Shown: one piece after another, positions 25,464-36,014 of the stretch
Numbering within the stretch: position 1 is the stretch's first letter
Layout: the number at the start of each line of letters is the position of its first letter
Assembly (NCBI RefSeq): GCF_000378205.1
Contig: NZ_KB899411.1
Location: 164,216-228,215, forward strand
Length of the DNA stretch: 64,000 nucleotides
Direction: 5' to 3'
Source: Sediminispirochaeta bajacaliforniensis DSM 16054
GTDB lineage: Bacteria; Spirochaetota; Spirochaetia; DSM-16054; Sediminispirochaetaceae
Notes under the pieces: model-generated
What the model was told of the DNA's origin: nothing
Database searches by the model: none
Seen by the model: only the letters and a program-made list of their open reading frames with translations
Translations under genes and position numbers: made by a program

Positions 25464-27401
25464 ATGAAATCACTTCTTAGGAAGCTACCTATTGTTGTAG
25501 TTGTTATCGGCCTATTCCTTGCAGGATGCGGAGTATCACCGAAAAAAGAGGGGGCTCTTTACAAAGCAGGCACCTATGAGGGGAGCGGCAAAGGCATACA
25601 TGGGGACATCAAATTATCGGTGAGCTTCTCTGGTTCAGAGATCACCGATATCGAGGTGCTGGAAAGCCATGAGACGGAAGGAATTTCCGACCCCGCTTTT
25701 GAAAGGATACCGGGTGAAATAGTACGATATCAGTCTCTGGGGATTGATACGGTTTCAGGATGTACCTATTCAAGCAAAGGAATACTGGAAGCTGTAGCAG
25801 ACGCGGTTGAGAAAGCAGGAGGAGATCCGGCAGCACTGACAAAGGTTCCGGTGGCAAAAACGGGGGCCGGTGAAAAGATCGAAAAAACGGTCGACGTAAT
25901 CATTGTCGGAGGCGGCGGTGCAGGGATTGCAGCAGCTTCCTCTGCCGCGGAAAACGGAGCAAAGGTTGTCATCGTTGAAAAAACAGCGGCCTTGGGCGGA
26001 AATACCCTCGCCAGCGGTTTGGCCATGAATGCCGCCGATCCCGAAGTCCAGAAGAACATGAAATCTCTAACCGGTCAGGACACTACGCTTGAGAAAGTTC
26101 TGAGCTACGATGAGAAGGACTTCGGAGAATTCGCAGATACGCTAAAAACCCTCAAGAAACAAATCCGCGAATACCTTGCAGGAGAACGAACCTACCTTTT
26201 CGACTCGGTCGAATGGCATATGATCCAGACCTATCTCGGTGGAAAGAGAGTAGACCTTGCAGGGAAACACTATGAAGGTAAACTGGATCTTCTTTCGACC
26301 CTGTGCGGCAAGAGTCTGGAAACATACCACTGGCTCGGCAATGTCATAGGGATTCCTCTTTCAGATATAATCGGCTCGCCGGTAGGTTCTATGTGGATTC
26401 GGGGTCATAATTTCAGGACGAAACCGGGAGTTTTCACATATGCACGTGCGTATATCGAAAACCATGGGGGAGAAATCATGCTTGAAACCAGGGCCCAGCA
26501 TCTTATCATAGAGGATGGCGTGGTGACCGGTATTACAGGAAAAAAACTCGATGGTACAGAGGTCGTTCTCCATGCAAGAAAAAGTGTAGTTATTACTACA
26601 GGTGGTTTCGGCGCAAATGGTGATATGGTCAGAACATACAATACCTATTGGCCGAAGATTCCGGAAGGCATCAAATCAACATGTGTGGCTTCTGCGACAG
26701 GAGACGGAATCGATCTCGGCCTGGAAGCGGGTGCCAATGTAGTAGATATGGGGGTAACCCAGCTGATGCCTACAGCAAGCGCCTTCACAGGAGCACTTAC
26801 CGACGGGCTGCTGGTAGCACCACAGAATTATGTCTTTGTAAACAAGGAAGGAAGACGATTTGTAAATGAATACTCGGAACGGGATGTCCTTGCTTCGGCT
26901 GTCTTACAACAGAGTGACGGCCTTTTCTTTACAATCGCCGATCAGCCCATGGCAGGTACCGTCCAGAATCATGCAACACAGAAGGATATCGACACCATGG
27001 TTGAGAAAGGTCTTATCTATAAGGCCGATACCCTGGCCGGACTTGCCGATAAAATCGGTTGTAATCAGGATGTATTCGAGAAGACCATCAGCAAATACAA
27101 TTCCTGTGTCGATACAGGAGAAGATCCCGAATTCGGAAAGAACGTATTTGAAATGAAGGTAGAGACTCCACCTTTCTATGCGGTCCCCTCACGCCCTGCC
27201 GTTCATCATACAATGGGAGGACTTCAGATAAACACCAATGCCGAGGTCCTTGGTACCTCGGGGGCACCCGTTCCGGGGCTGTTTGCGGCCGGAGAGGTAA
27301 CCGGCGGCATTCATGCCGGCAACCGTCTCGGAGGAAACGCAATAGCAGATTGCATGGTATTCGGTAAGATTGCAGGAAAGAACGCAGCCTTACAAAAATG
27401 A
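25464..27401 (+). CDS. Secreted fumarate/urocanate reductase-like flavoprotein lipoprotein
   Basis: Envelope-anchored reductase of 645 aa: signal peptide with lipobox LFLAGC (Cys22), one FMN_bind domain with flavinylation motif DTVSGCT (Thr101), and an FAD domain from about 143 (DVIIVGGGGAGIAAA). The catalytic elements of soluble fumarate reductases are present: Arg473 in NEYSERD, equivalent to the proton-donating Arg, and His581/His582 in HHTMGG. It should therefore reduce an unsaturated carboxylate such as fumarate, urocanate or a relative. CAGGAGGAG precedes the ATG. It is driven by a MerR-type promoter beside a MerR gene, so it is probably induced by its substrate. Confidence 0.88.
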   Translation: MKSLLRKLPIVVVVIGLFLAGCGVSPKKEGALYKAGTYEGSGKGIHGDIKLSVSFSGSEITDIEVLESHETEGISDPAFERIPGEIVRYQSLGIDTVSGCTYSSKGILEAVADAVEKAGGDPAALTKVPVAKTGAGEKIEKTVDVIIVGGGGAGIAAASSAAENGAKVVIVEKTAALGGNTLASGLAMNAADPEVQKNMKSLTGQDTTLEKVLSYDEKDFGEFADTLKTLKKQIREYLAGERTYLFDSVEWHMIQTYLGGKRVDLAGKHYEGKLDLLSTLCGKSLETYHWLGNVIGIPLSDIIGSPVGSMWIRGHNFRTKPGVFTYARAYIENHGGEIMLETRAQHLIIEDGVVTGITGKKLDGTEVVLHARKSVVITTGGFGANGDMVRTYNTYWPKIPEGIKSTCVASATGDGIDLGLEAGANVVDMGVTQLMPTASAFTGALTDGLLVAPQNYVFVNKEGRRFVNEYSERDVLASAVLQQSDGLFFTIADQPMAGTVQNHATQKDIDTMVEKGLIYKADTLAGLADKIGCNQDVFEKTISKYNSCVDTGEDPEFGKNVFEMKVETPPFYAVPSRPAVHHTMGGLQINTNAEVLGTSGAPVPGLFAAGEVTGGIHAGNRLGGNAIADCMVFGKIAGKNAALQK

Positions 27402-27402
27402 A

Positions 27403-29208
27403 TCACATATGCTCCCGGATCACCGCTAAGAAATCCGAACCGTAGGCAGCAAGCTTTTTCTCCCCTACCCCGGAGATGGCAAGGAGCTCACTGCTGGTCT
27501 CGGGGAGGGCTGCGGCCATCTGGGTGAGGGTCTTATCGGAAAAGATGATGTAAGGGGGAAGATGGTGCTCCTTTGCCAGGCGGGTACGCAGCTGCTTCAA
27601 CCTGGTAAGGAGCTGTGTATTTGCCGGGGCGGGAGCTCCACCGGCTGCTGTCCGCTCGAAGGAAGGGGCTTTTACAGAGGCTTCCGCCTTAGAACCCGGG
27701 TCAAGGATGAAAAAGGGCTCTTTGCCGAAGAGCAGCTTTCGCCCTTCCTCGGTAAACCTCAGCACGTTGAAGCGATCGCTGTCGCGGAAGATCATCTGCT
27801 GGCCGATGAGTTCGGTGACAATACCCATCCACCACTTCTTGCTCTTGTCTCTCCCCACACCGTAGGTTTTCAAGGCCGCGTGCCCGTTCTTGCGGATCTT
27901 CTCCGTATCGGCGCCGCGGACGATATCGATAATGTGGCCTGCCCCAAAGCCTTCACGGGTACGATAGATGGCAGAAAGGAGCTTTCGCGCATCTGTACCG
28001 GCATCAATCTCGTTTGTGGTTCCGGTACAGACATCGCAGCTGCCGCAGTTACCCTCTAAGGTTTCGTTGAAATATTCGAGAATCTGCTTGCGCCGACAGA
28101 CATTGACCGAGGCAAAGCGGGCCATTCTATCCAGGTTCTCTCTGCTGCGTCGCTGCTCGGCAGGATCTTCGATCTGCCGAATGAAATAATTCAGACGGGC
28201 AATGTCGGCGGTACCGAAAAAGAGGATGCATCGGGATTCCAGACCGTCCCGTCCGGCACGGCCGGTCTCCTGATAGTAGCCTTCCATGCTTTTGGGCAGG
28301 TCGCCATGAATGACATAGCGGATGTTGTTTTTATCGATTCCCATGCCAAAGGCCGTGGTGGCGACAATGACCTGAACATCATCGTTGTTGAAACGTTCCT
28401 GATTCCGCGCCCGCTCATCCTTGTCCATTCCTGCATGGTAGGGCAAGGCACGGATACCCTGCTTCCTTAGGTAGTCGGCGGTTTTATCGGTATCCTTCCT
28501 GCTCAGCCTGTAAACGATTCCCGACTGATCGGGATGCTGACCTATGTACTGGGCGATCTGGGAGAGGACCTCGGTTTTGGGTAAAACCTGATAGAAGAGT
28601 TCTTCCCGGTTGAAGGATGCACGCAGGATAAAGGGATCATCAAGCCGAAGGAGTCGGATAATATCCTCCTGCACCCGAAGCGTCGCGGTGGCGGTAAAGG
28701 CGGCGATAGGCACCCCGGGAAAGGCCGTACGCAACTGTGTAAGGGTAAGATAGTCCGGTCTGAAGTCGTGGCCCCACTCGGAAAGGCAGTGGGCCTCATC
28801 CACGGCAAAGAGGGAAACATTGAAGGCTGCCAGGCGTTCGGTAAAACCATCGACGGCCAGCCGCTCGGGGGAAAGATAGAGGAGTTTCATCTCTCCTCGG
28901 TAGAGACGGCGATAGGTTTCGGCGGCTTCCTCCGGGCTCTGACTACTGTTCAAAAAGGCCGCAGGAATCCCCAGGCTAAGAGCCGCATCGACCTGGTCCT
29001 TCATGAGGGCGATCAGGGGGCTGACAACGACGGTAAGCCCGTCGAAGAGCAGGGCCGGAATCTGATAGCAGAGGCTCTTTCCGCCCCCGGTGGGCATGGC
29101 GGCGAAGAGGTCCCGCCCTGCAAGGATGGCTTTGATAACCTCCTTCTGGTTCGCCTTAAAGGAGGAGTAACCGAAAACCGATTTGAGAATTTTTCTGACT
29201 TCATTCAT
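27403..29208 (-). CDS. recQ: ATP-dependent DNA helicase RecQ
   Basis: DNA repair and recombination helicase (3'-5'), 601 aa. Walker A is TGGGKS (about 40-45), the DEAH box is VDEAHC (about 136-141) and the RecQ-specific aromatic loop is SEWGHDFRPDY. Conserved helicase C-terminal motifs (TTAFGMGIDKNNIRYVIH, QETGRAGRDG) follow. The zinc-binding region is complete (CRRKQILEYF, then CGSCDVC) and an HRDC domain ends the protein. It converges with the flavoprotein gene at 25464, with one base between stops. A housekeeping gene with no functional tie to its neighbours. Confidence 0.96.
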   Translation of the reverse strand: MNEVRKILKSVFGYSSFKANQKEVIKAILAGRDLFAAMPTGGGKSLCYQIPALLFDGLTVVVSPLIALMKDQVDAALSLGIPAAFLNSSQSPEEAAETYRRLYRGEMKLLYLSPERLAVDGFTERLAAFNVSLFAVDEAHCLSEWGHDFRPDYLTLTQLRTAFPGVPIAAFTATATLRVQEDIIRLLRLDDPFILRASFNREELFYQVLPKTEVLSQIAQYIGQHPDQSGIVYRLSRKDTDKTADYLRKQGIRALPYHAGMDKDERARNQERFNNDDVQVIVATTAFGMGIDKNNIRYVIHGDLPKSMEGYYQETGRAGRDGLESRCILFFGTADIARLNYFIRQIEDPAEQRRSRENLDRMARFASVNVCRRKQILEYFNETLEGNCGSCDVCTGTTNEIDAGTDARKLLSAIYRTREGFGAGHIIDIVRGADTEKIRKNGHAALKTYGVGRDKSKKWWMGIVTELIGQQMIFRDSDRFNVLRFTEEGRKLLFGKEPFFILDPGSKAEASVKAPSFERTAAGGAPAPANTQLLTRLKQLRTRLAKEHHLPPYIIFSDKTLTQMAAALPETSSELLAISGVGEKKLAAYGSDFLAVIREHM

Positions 29209-29262
29209 ACCTATTTTCGTACGCTCCCCGATGCCAGTGCATAACGTGGATGTTTTAAGAAT

Positions 29263-29736
29263 CTAAGAGAAGTTATCTCTTCGCTCTTGTTTCCGCACAG
29301 CCTCATAGTTCTCCCACGACAGATTATGATCCATAGCTTCAATAAGAGCCGAAGCACGTTCGACTTCGTCGGGAGGCATCATCCAGGTTACCGTCGATTC
29401 AATATCCCGCTTAATCTTCTCAAGACGATCCCGGACGGAATATCCTTTCTCCGTCAGAATGATGGAAAAAACTCTGGCATCTTCGGGCGATCTCTTACGG
29501 GAAACAAACCCAAGCATTTCAAGTTTTTTTAAAGAGCGCCCGACGTTGGAGCGATCAATGCCTAAGGCATGAGCAAGTTCCTCTTGCCGGTAACTATTTT
29601 CAGCATACAGCAAAAGCATGATTCTCATCTCCGAATGGCTGATACCGTATACCTTTAACGCACTGTCACTGATCTGATGCATCTTCTTAATGATACTTCT
29701 CACCGAACGGAAAAAAGCACTGTCACCTGAAAACAT
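29263..29736 (-). CDS. MarR-family regulator (copy A)
   Basis: A 157-aa winged-helix regulator. The core includes GISHSEMRIMLLLY, QEELAHALGIDRSNVGRSLKKL and the wing RKRSPEDARVFSIILTEKG. It is paralogous to the MarR at 33785: both begin with a MF-x4-FF-x-VR-x-I-KMH pattern. The two regulators bracket the broken activase gene, and this copy follows that gene by 51 bases on the same strand, so they may share a transcript. Ligand unknown. Confidence 0.88.
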   Translation of the reverse strand: MFSGDSAFFRSVRSIIKKMHQISDSALKVYGISHSEMRIMLLLYAENSYRQEELAHALGIDRSNVGRSLKKLEMLGFVSRKRSPEDARVFSIILTEKGYSVRDRLEKIKRDIESTVTWMMPPDEVERASALIEAMDHNLSWENYEAVRKQERRDNFS

Positions 29737-29787
29737 AGCCGCCCCACAAGTATCTTTTCACTGTTCCATCATATAGTACTATCCCAC

Positions 29788-32700
29788 TCAAAGATAGAAA
29801 AGAAAGGATTGAACCTTTTCCCGGGTATTCTCATTAAAGAGACCATCAAAGGTCAGGTTAAGAAGCGGCCGAGTCTCTTCACCCGCACATCCTTTATGCA
29901 GGGTATTGATCGATATACCACTGTTTTCATAGGTTGATGATACCGATATGACACCGTCGATACACGTGTGTGGGGTAAGGGCAACGGCACTACGATATCG
30001 GCCGAAGGCCCCGGAATAATATCCGACGCTCCTATCCGCCTGTTCTCTAAGTCGTTCCAAATCCGATACAAACGGGGCGTATTGATTCGCCTCTACCGAA
30101 ATTTCCCTCAGAATTCTCTCAAAAGATTCTACAGCAGCCGAATACTCAGGATTCATTTTCTTATCGTTTATGCCGGCATGATCCTTCCAGAGCATAAGAA
30201 GGGCCTCACTTAATGGCGCGAAGGATATCTGATTCTCTTTTTCAAGCTCAACGAATGTTTCTTCGTTCAGATAGCTGTTATAGAGAATAAGAGGTTCCCC
30301 AACTACCAACAGACGTTTTTGCACTTGATGATTAGACCAGGGAGATAAGGCATCTACGGCAAATTGTTTTATATCGTTAATACCAATTGCAGAACCTTTC
30401 CTTATGGATTCCAACAATCGATTTAGGAGAGGAGCTCTCTGCTCAACAGGAGCATTATTGATAAGATCACCGGCAATTATTCCAAGAAACAAATTCAATT
30501 GCCGTTTCGTTCTCCATCAGAGGGAAATCCTCTGCAAAAGGAGAAAACACCCGGCCACAGAGAAGCCCATCTTCACCCAGCTTTGTCTGTATGAGCCGGG
30601 CGAACTGGCCGTCGACCTCGGCACCTTCAAACTGTGGGATGAAACATACTGCCGTAGCCTTTCCATTGTCATGTTTTTGCTGATCGCTTTTCAGACGGAG
30701 GAAAATATCCCCAAGCAGGGCCGTAAAGGAGAGTAATTCGTTGGTCAGCGTATGCCTTCGTCCTTCGGTAATGGCCTGAGCCCCTGTCCGCGGTAGGACC
30801 TCACTCTTCATTTCTCGTCGATTCAAAAGAGTCGAAGTAATGTGCGAATACGGAAAAAGATACGGCAAATAGAAACGTGCTTTTCGGGGGACATCTTTTA
30901 GTGCTGTAATCATACCCACCTTTTTGTTTGGTATTTTTTTCATGATATCGACAACGGGAAGTGAATGAGAGACAGGAATAGAGCGGATGCTGTTGACAAA
31001 TGCTTCTATTCTGGTGATCACCCCGACTCCGGAAGCATGCTCATCAACTTCAATATGTAAATACGGTTTATTTCCCATGATTTCACGAAAATAATGGATG
31101 AAAACAGAATCAGGTCCGCAACAATGGTGCGTAAGAAAAATGGCATACATGTTTGGGTGTTGTTTTATCAATTTGGCCGTTTCCAGAATATGCTGTCCGA
31201 AAGGCCAGTACATGTTCGGATACTCCGCCGAGGCATCGCCCTCAGGAAGTTCAAAAAACGACAGGACCCTGTAGCCCATATCCATAAGCTTACCGGGAAT
31301 TCCCATGTTCAAAACGGGGTCGGCCACACCATATATTTTAGAAACAAGAACAAAGACTTTTTCATCAGGCCTAATTGTTTCGCAGACCTGCCGGCTGTTT
31401 TCTTTCATTCTTTTTTCAAAGTCGAGGGCCGACAACATCCCTTTTTTCAATGCCGCAGCCGTTTCCTCCTTGGATTTTCCGAGTGTATCCCCAAGGGATG
31501 CGAAGCTGCTCTGCATAAACATACCGCCTCTGTTAAAGGCAATCGTCGGAGCCAGCAGCTTGATTCCCCTGGAGCTGAGGTCCATGTTCCGATTGATTAT
31601 CTTAAAGGCCAGCTGCATATAGGCACAGCCGTAGTTCTGCCTCGACATCGACCCGGGATGATCAACAGTATGCAAATCGGGAAAGAAAAGGTAATCGACA
31701 TTCTTATCAATTAATTCGGCGACGTGTCCGTTGATTAATTTTACCGGATAGCAGAGCTCATCTTGTGAGAATTCCTGTCCCAGTTCAATGGTTTTTTCAC
31801 TGGTGGGATCAGATAAGATCACGTTAAAACCTAATTCACGAAAAAACGCACTGAAAAGAGGATACATCCCATAGGTAAAAAGGGCTCTTGGGATTCCCAC
31901 AGTTTCTCTATCCGACATCGTAGCGCCGCAATACCCTTCAAAAATAAGAGCAGCCACCTTCTTATTGAAGATATCGTTGTTGTCCGATTCTCCCTTTGAC
32001 ATGTGGTTCTTGTTATATTCGGCGGGATTGAGTTCGAGGCCCTTAAAGCGGGTACCCATTGCAGGTGCTTCATCCGATACCAGAATTGCCGCCCCATATG
32101 CACCGGTTACACTGAAAAAGGGTGGGACAATAACGTCTTTACCTGTCAGCGCCCGAAAAGCGTTCACCACACCTTGATTATAGGCAATACCACCCTGCAA
32201 AAAAATTCTGTCTCCAACCCTTTTCGCGCCCACAACACGATTCAGATAGTTCCTGGCAATTGAGTAACATAATCCGGCAGCGATATCTTCAATACCAATG
32301 CCATGAGAAAGGTGGGAAGCAATACTTGATTCAATGAAAACGGTACACCGTTCCCCAAGATCAACGGGATTTCCAGCCCTAAGTGCAATCGGGCCGAAAT
32401 CATCGATGGGGATATCGAATTTTTTGGCTTGTTCTTCAATAAAAGAACCGGTTCCGGCAGCACATATCTTGTTCATCTGGAAGTCCTTGACGCAACCATT
32501 TTCAATCATGATGAACTTGGAGTCCTGACCTCCTATCTCAAAAATCGTTTCAACGTCCTTATCGATAGATACGGCAGCACGTGCCTGTGCCGTAATTTCA
32601 TCTTTGATAAGATCCGCACCGACGATCTCCCCAATCATATACCTGCCCGATCCGGTTACGCCTACTCCGGCAATATGCAAGGATCCCTTCCATTTCTGCT

Positions 32701-33788
32701 CGATTTCAGAGAAGCATTGTTGTAAGGCCGCCACGGGATTCCCATGAGTCCGAACATATGCAAAATCCATAACCTCTTTCCCGGGGCTTATTAATACGAC
32801 ATTTGTACTGGTTGAACCAATATCAATCCTCATGAAACAGGAAACGGTGTTCCGGGAAGCCGCGGTATAACCGACTACATGTCTGTTTCTACTATCTGCA
32901 CTACCAAATGAGCGCAATGGTTGCAGCGTGCTTTTTGTTTCTTCAGAATGCATATCTGGTTCATACAAAAAACTAAGGATATCAGCGAGCTTCATTGTGT
33001 ACTTGTTTTGTCGTGCGATTAGTGCAGCTCCGATTGCACCCGCATTTCCTCCAAAATCGGAAACAACCAATTCATCTCCATCTACATTGAGAACATCATG
33101 GATGTGCAGTGACTATTCCCTGGTTAAAACAGACCCCGCCCGCAAATACTACAGGCTTGACAATTTCCTGACGTTTTATGATGCTGCCCTTGAAATTTTT
33201 GACTAACGCATAGGCCAGCCCCATGAGGATATTTTCTACGGACTCACCTTCCTGCTGGTGATGCGTAATATCCGTTTTTGCAAAAACACTACACCGCCCG
33301 GCTATACGGGGTATCCTGGTCGCCCTCATGGCATAATCCGAATACTCTTCCAGCTTCAGATTCAGCCTTGAAACCTGCTCTTCCAAAAATGCTCCGGTTC
33401 CGGCAGAGCAGTTTGAATTCATCGATATCTCAACCCCTGATCAATTTCCCCTCTTACATCCGCTGATATACTTTGCGGTTTCTCCGCCTATTTCGATTAT
33501 AGATCCCGCATCTTTCTCAATGAGCAACGCCCCCTCAATAAGAGCAGTGGTTTCATTTACCAGAAAGCCATATCCCCGTGCATCGAGAAGGCGACTGCCG
33601 TTACCGGTCAAGGCACCGTAAAGGCAGGTCTCTTGTGCACCTGCAGGCATATAACAGGATTCGACCTCTTTGAGACAACCCGCAAGAATACGCTTTACCT
33701 TCCCATGGTGGAGCATGTACCGGTTAAAAACACACCTATCTCCATCAAGGACAGATACCTTCACCGATGAATACCCGATATCAATCAT
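29788..33788 (-). pseudogene. Broken 2-hydroxyacyl-CoA dehydratase activase (BadF/BadG-type, about 1330 codons)
   Basis: One long gene read in four pieces. It has two ASKHA activator domains (first: MIDIGYSSVKVS, NSNCSAGTGAFLEEQ; second: RIDIGSTSTNVVL, CAAGTGSFIEEQ), each with the Cys of the inter-subunit Fe-S cluster. A dehydratase-like region follows (IPRALFTYGMYPLFSAFF onward) and a further helical end. Three lesions: an in-frame TGA at 33441-33443; a frameshift near 33100, between GIVTAHP and DVLNVDGDELVVSDFGGN; and a frameshift near 30490, between NETAI and NLFLGIIAGD. The parts otherwise stay in order and well conserved, so decay is recent or the lesions are sequence errors. An intact protein would activate radical dehydration by ATP-driven electron transfer. 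Its start overlaps the upstream MarR by 4 bases. Confidence 0.8.
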
Positions 33789-34246
33789 TTCCTACCTCCT
33801 GTACAACACTCACGTTCATTGCAGGATATCCAATCTTCTATCTTCGATATAATTCTTTCCAATGCAATAAGTTCCTCATTCTCAATTCCAAAGATGATAA
33901 AATGTTCCACACTCCTTTTTAGTTCCAGTAACTCGCTTCTACGTTCCATACCCAATTCTGCAATAAAGAGTCTCCGCATTCTGCGGTCGTTTTTATCCGG
34001 TTCTCTCCGGATATATCCCATTCGCACCAGGGCCCTAACAGCAAGCCCAATGCTTACGCCCTCCCCTCCTGCCTCCGAGACAATATCCCTTTGCAGTATT
34101 CCGTTCTCTTCATAGATCTTTAATAAAGCCATCATCTCAAATCGATTGAGTCCGAGCAGGGCCAGTCGTTCAGCAGATAAGGAATGCATTTTTTGCACAA
34201 TCGTTCTTACACCAGAAAAGAAAGGCGAATCATTTCTAAACATCAT
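33785..34246 (-). CDS. MarR-family regulator (copy B)
   Basis: A 153-aa winged-helix regulator: GLNRFEMMALLKIYEENG, REDIVSEAGGEG-type recognition region (QRDIVSEAGGEGVSIGLAVRAL) and the wing REPDKNDRRMRRLFI. The last bases overlap the first codon of the broken activase, so the two are translationally coupled and this protein probably controlled that gene. A perfect 14-bp palindrome 19 bases upstream of its start is a likely autoregulatory site. Its C-terminus ends in a short Cys-containing stretch (CNERECC), an unusual feature that might respond to redox or metal; that is speculation. Confidence 0.85.
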   Translation of the reverse strand: MMFRNDSPFFSGVRTIVQKMHSLSAERLALLGLNRFEMMALLKIYEENGILQRDIVSEAGGEGVSIGLAVRALVRMGYIRREPDKNDRRMRRLFIAELGMERRSELLELKRSVEHFIIFGIENEELIALERIISKIEDWISCNERECCTGGRK

Positions 34247-34265
34247 CGATTCCCATACATATTAT

Positions 34266-34279
34266 TGCGTGCGCACGCA
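34266..34279. promoter_or_regulatory. Palindromic operator candidate for MarR copy B
   Basis: TGCGTGCGCACGCA is a perfect 14-bp palindrome in otherwise AT-rich DNA, 19 bases upstream of the MarR start codon. Size and position suit a MarR dimer. Confidence 0.5.
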
Positions 34280-34337
34280 TATATTTATCATTCCATACAA
34301 ACTTAGTCAAGGCTATTAATCTGATAGCTATTTCTTA

Positions 34338-34482
34338 CTGTTCCGAATCCTGGTGATTGTGAGGGCCTAATTCCTTTTTCCACAGTTACCTACAACCCAC
34401 CCCGCGGGAAAAAGCAGGCACCGGTATAAAAGCAAGTATTTTACCAGCAAAATGGCATGCGTACCACCAGGATTCCGGACAC
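34338..34482. repeat. Small MITE-like element with 18-bp imperfect terminal inverted repeats
   Basis: CTGTTCCGAATCCTGGTG (34338-34355) and CACCAGGATTCCGGACAC (34465-34482) are inverted repeats matching at 15 of 18 positions, enclosing about 145 bases with no ORF. A related end lies at 21545. The element fills most of the 325-base gap between the MarR gene and the solute-binding lipoprotein gene. It could be a non-autonomous insertion element or a decayed IS pair of ends. Confidence 0.5.
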
Positions 34483-34571
34483 TATATAAGTATTTGGTAA
34501 ACCGAACAAATCCTGATACAATTGGATGGGGAAAAATCATGCCTTCTTGTTTCGAATGGAGCGTCAAAACG

Positions 34572-36002
34572 ATGAAATCGTACGGGAAACTGATACTTTT
34601 CTTGGCCGCCATACTTTTGGCCGTAACAGCCTGTTCTTCGGATAAAAGAGAAACACTGTTAGATCCGGATAGGCCTATTACGGTAACCTTATGGCACTAC
34701 TACAACGGCAATATGAAAGTGGTCTTTGACAGCCTCGTTTCAGAATTCAATGAAACAATAGGTATGGATCGTGGAATCGTCGTGGATGCCCAAAGCCAGG
34801 GCGATGTTAATCAGCTGGGAGCCGCTGTTTTTGATGCAGCCAATAGATCTATCGGTGCCCCTCCCATGCCGGATATCTTTGCCTCCTATCCCGACAATGC
34901 CTTTCGGGTCAATCAAATTGTTCCGCTTGTGAATCTTGAACAATATTTCTCACAGGAGGAGTTAAGCAAATACAGAAGGGAGTTCCTTGACGAGGGCCGA
35001 TTCATTACCGACAACAAATACTACATTCTCCCCATAGCAAAGTCATCTGAAAACCTTTACGTCAACCGAACGGCCTGGGCACCCTTTGCAAAAGCCCACG
35101 GCTTTACTGAAAAGGATCTCTCAAGCTGGGAAGGTCTCGTCAAGGTATCGAAAACCTACTACGAAGCCACGGGCAAGGGTTTTTTCGGGGTGGATTCGAA
35201 CGCGAACTACATGATAGTCGCAAGTATGCAGCTGGGTACTGAACTGTTCAACTATTCTCAAGATGGAACAGCGAGTTTCAATCTTACCCCGAAGGTTGCC
35301 AAAGCGATTTGGAACTATTTTTATACTCCCTATGTGTATGGATACTTTGACAAATCAGGACGCTTCAGTTCCGACGATGCCAAAACCGGGACTGTATTGG
35401 CCTACACAGGATCAACTGCGGGGGCCGCATACTTTCCGACAGAGGTGGCGTTCAGTGACAAAGATGTACAGAAGATAGAGCCTCTTGTGCTGCCCTACCC
35501 CTGCTTTGAGAACGGAAAACGCATTGCGATTCAGCAAGGGGCCGGTATGTGCATCACGAAAAGTGACGACGCCCATGTGTACGCAGCCACCCTGTTTTTG
35601 AAATGGTTTACCCAGGCACCTCAAAATCTGAAATTCGCTCTATCCACAGGATACTTCCCCGTCACCAATGAGGCCCTGGATGGAGGGAATTTCATCAAGG
35701 AAGCTGCCGTGGGAAATGGTTCCTCTGCAGCGATAGAGGCCTCGTTCATGGCAAGCGATGCTATGTTCAGCACCTATACCCTCTATAACAGCAAACCATT
35801 CAGGGGAAGCTTCGAAATAAGGGATTTTCTGGAGAAGACGCTTATTGCAAAAATTTCAGCCGACCTGGACAGCGTAAAAAGGGCGATGAAAGGGAATGGG
35901 GACAAGGCTGCGCTGCTTGCCCGATTAACCTCTGAAGAGGCCTTCAATACCTGGTATACAGAAATTCAAGGGCAGGCACATCTCCTCCTTCAGCAAAAAT
36001 AG
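34572..36002 (+). CDS. Extracellular solute-binding lipoprotein
   Basis: ABC-type family 1 (carbohydrate-like) solute-binding protein of 476 aa, anchored by Cys21 in the lipobox LLAVTAC. The mature part has VTLWHYYNGN near the start, ADIFASYP-like (MPDIFASYPD) and LPIAKSSENLYVNRTAW, typical of this family. I start it at the ATG at 34572 (GGAGCG site), the first Met before the signal peptide. No permease or ATPase genes are next to it. Instead a GGDEF membrane sensor starts 12 bases downstream, so it probably presents a ligand to that sensor rather than to a transporter. Confidence 0.85.
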   Translation: MKSYGKLILFLAAILLAVTACSSDKRETLLDPDRPITVTLWHYYNGNMKVVFDSLVSEFNETIGMDRGIVVDAQSQGDVNQLGAAVFDAANRSIGAPPMPDIFASYPDNAFRVNQIVPLVNLEQYFSQEELSKYRREFLDEGRFITDNKYYILPIAKSSENLYVNRTAWAPFAKAHGFTEKDLSSWEGLVKVSKTYYEATGKGFFGVDSNANYMIVASMQLGTELFNYSQDGTASFNLTPKVAKAIWNYFYTPYVYGYFDKSGRFSSDDAKTGTVLAYTGSTAGAAYFPTEVAFSDKDVQKIEPLVLPYPCFENGKRIAIQQGAGMCITKSDDAHVYAATLFLKWFTQAPQNLKFALSTGYFPVTNEALDGGNFIKEAAVGNGSSAAIEASFMASDAMFSTYTLYNSKPFRGSFEIRDFLEKTLIAKISADLDSVKRAMKGNGDKAALLARLTSEEAFNTWYTEIQGQAHLLLQQK

Positions 36003-36014
36003 GGATGACTACCG

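Noticed and set aside
33441..33443. TGA inside the activase gene as a selenocysteine codon
   Set aside because: The TGA falls in a variable stretch rather than at the cluster Cys (NSNCSAGTG), no hairpin like a SECIS element was evident, and two frameshifts further along show the gene is decayed.
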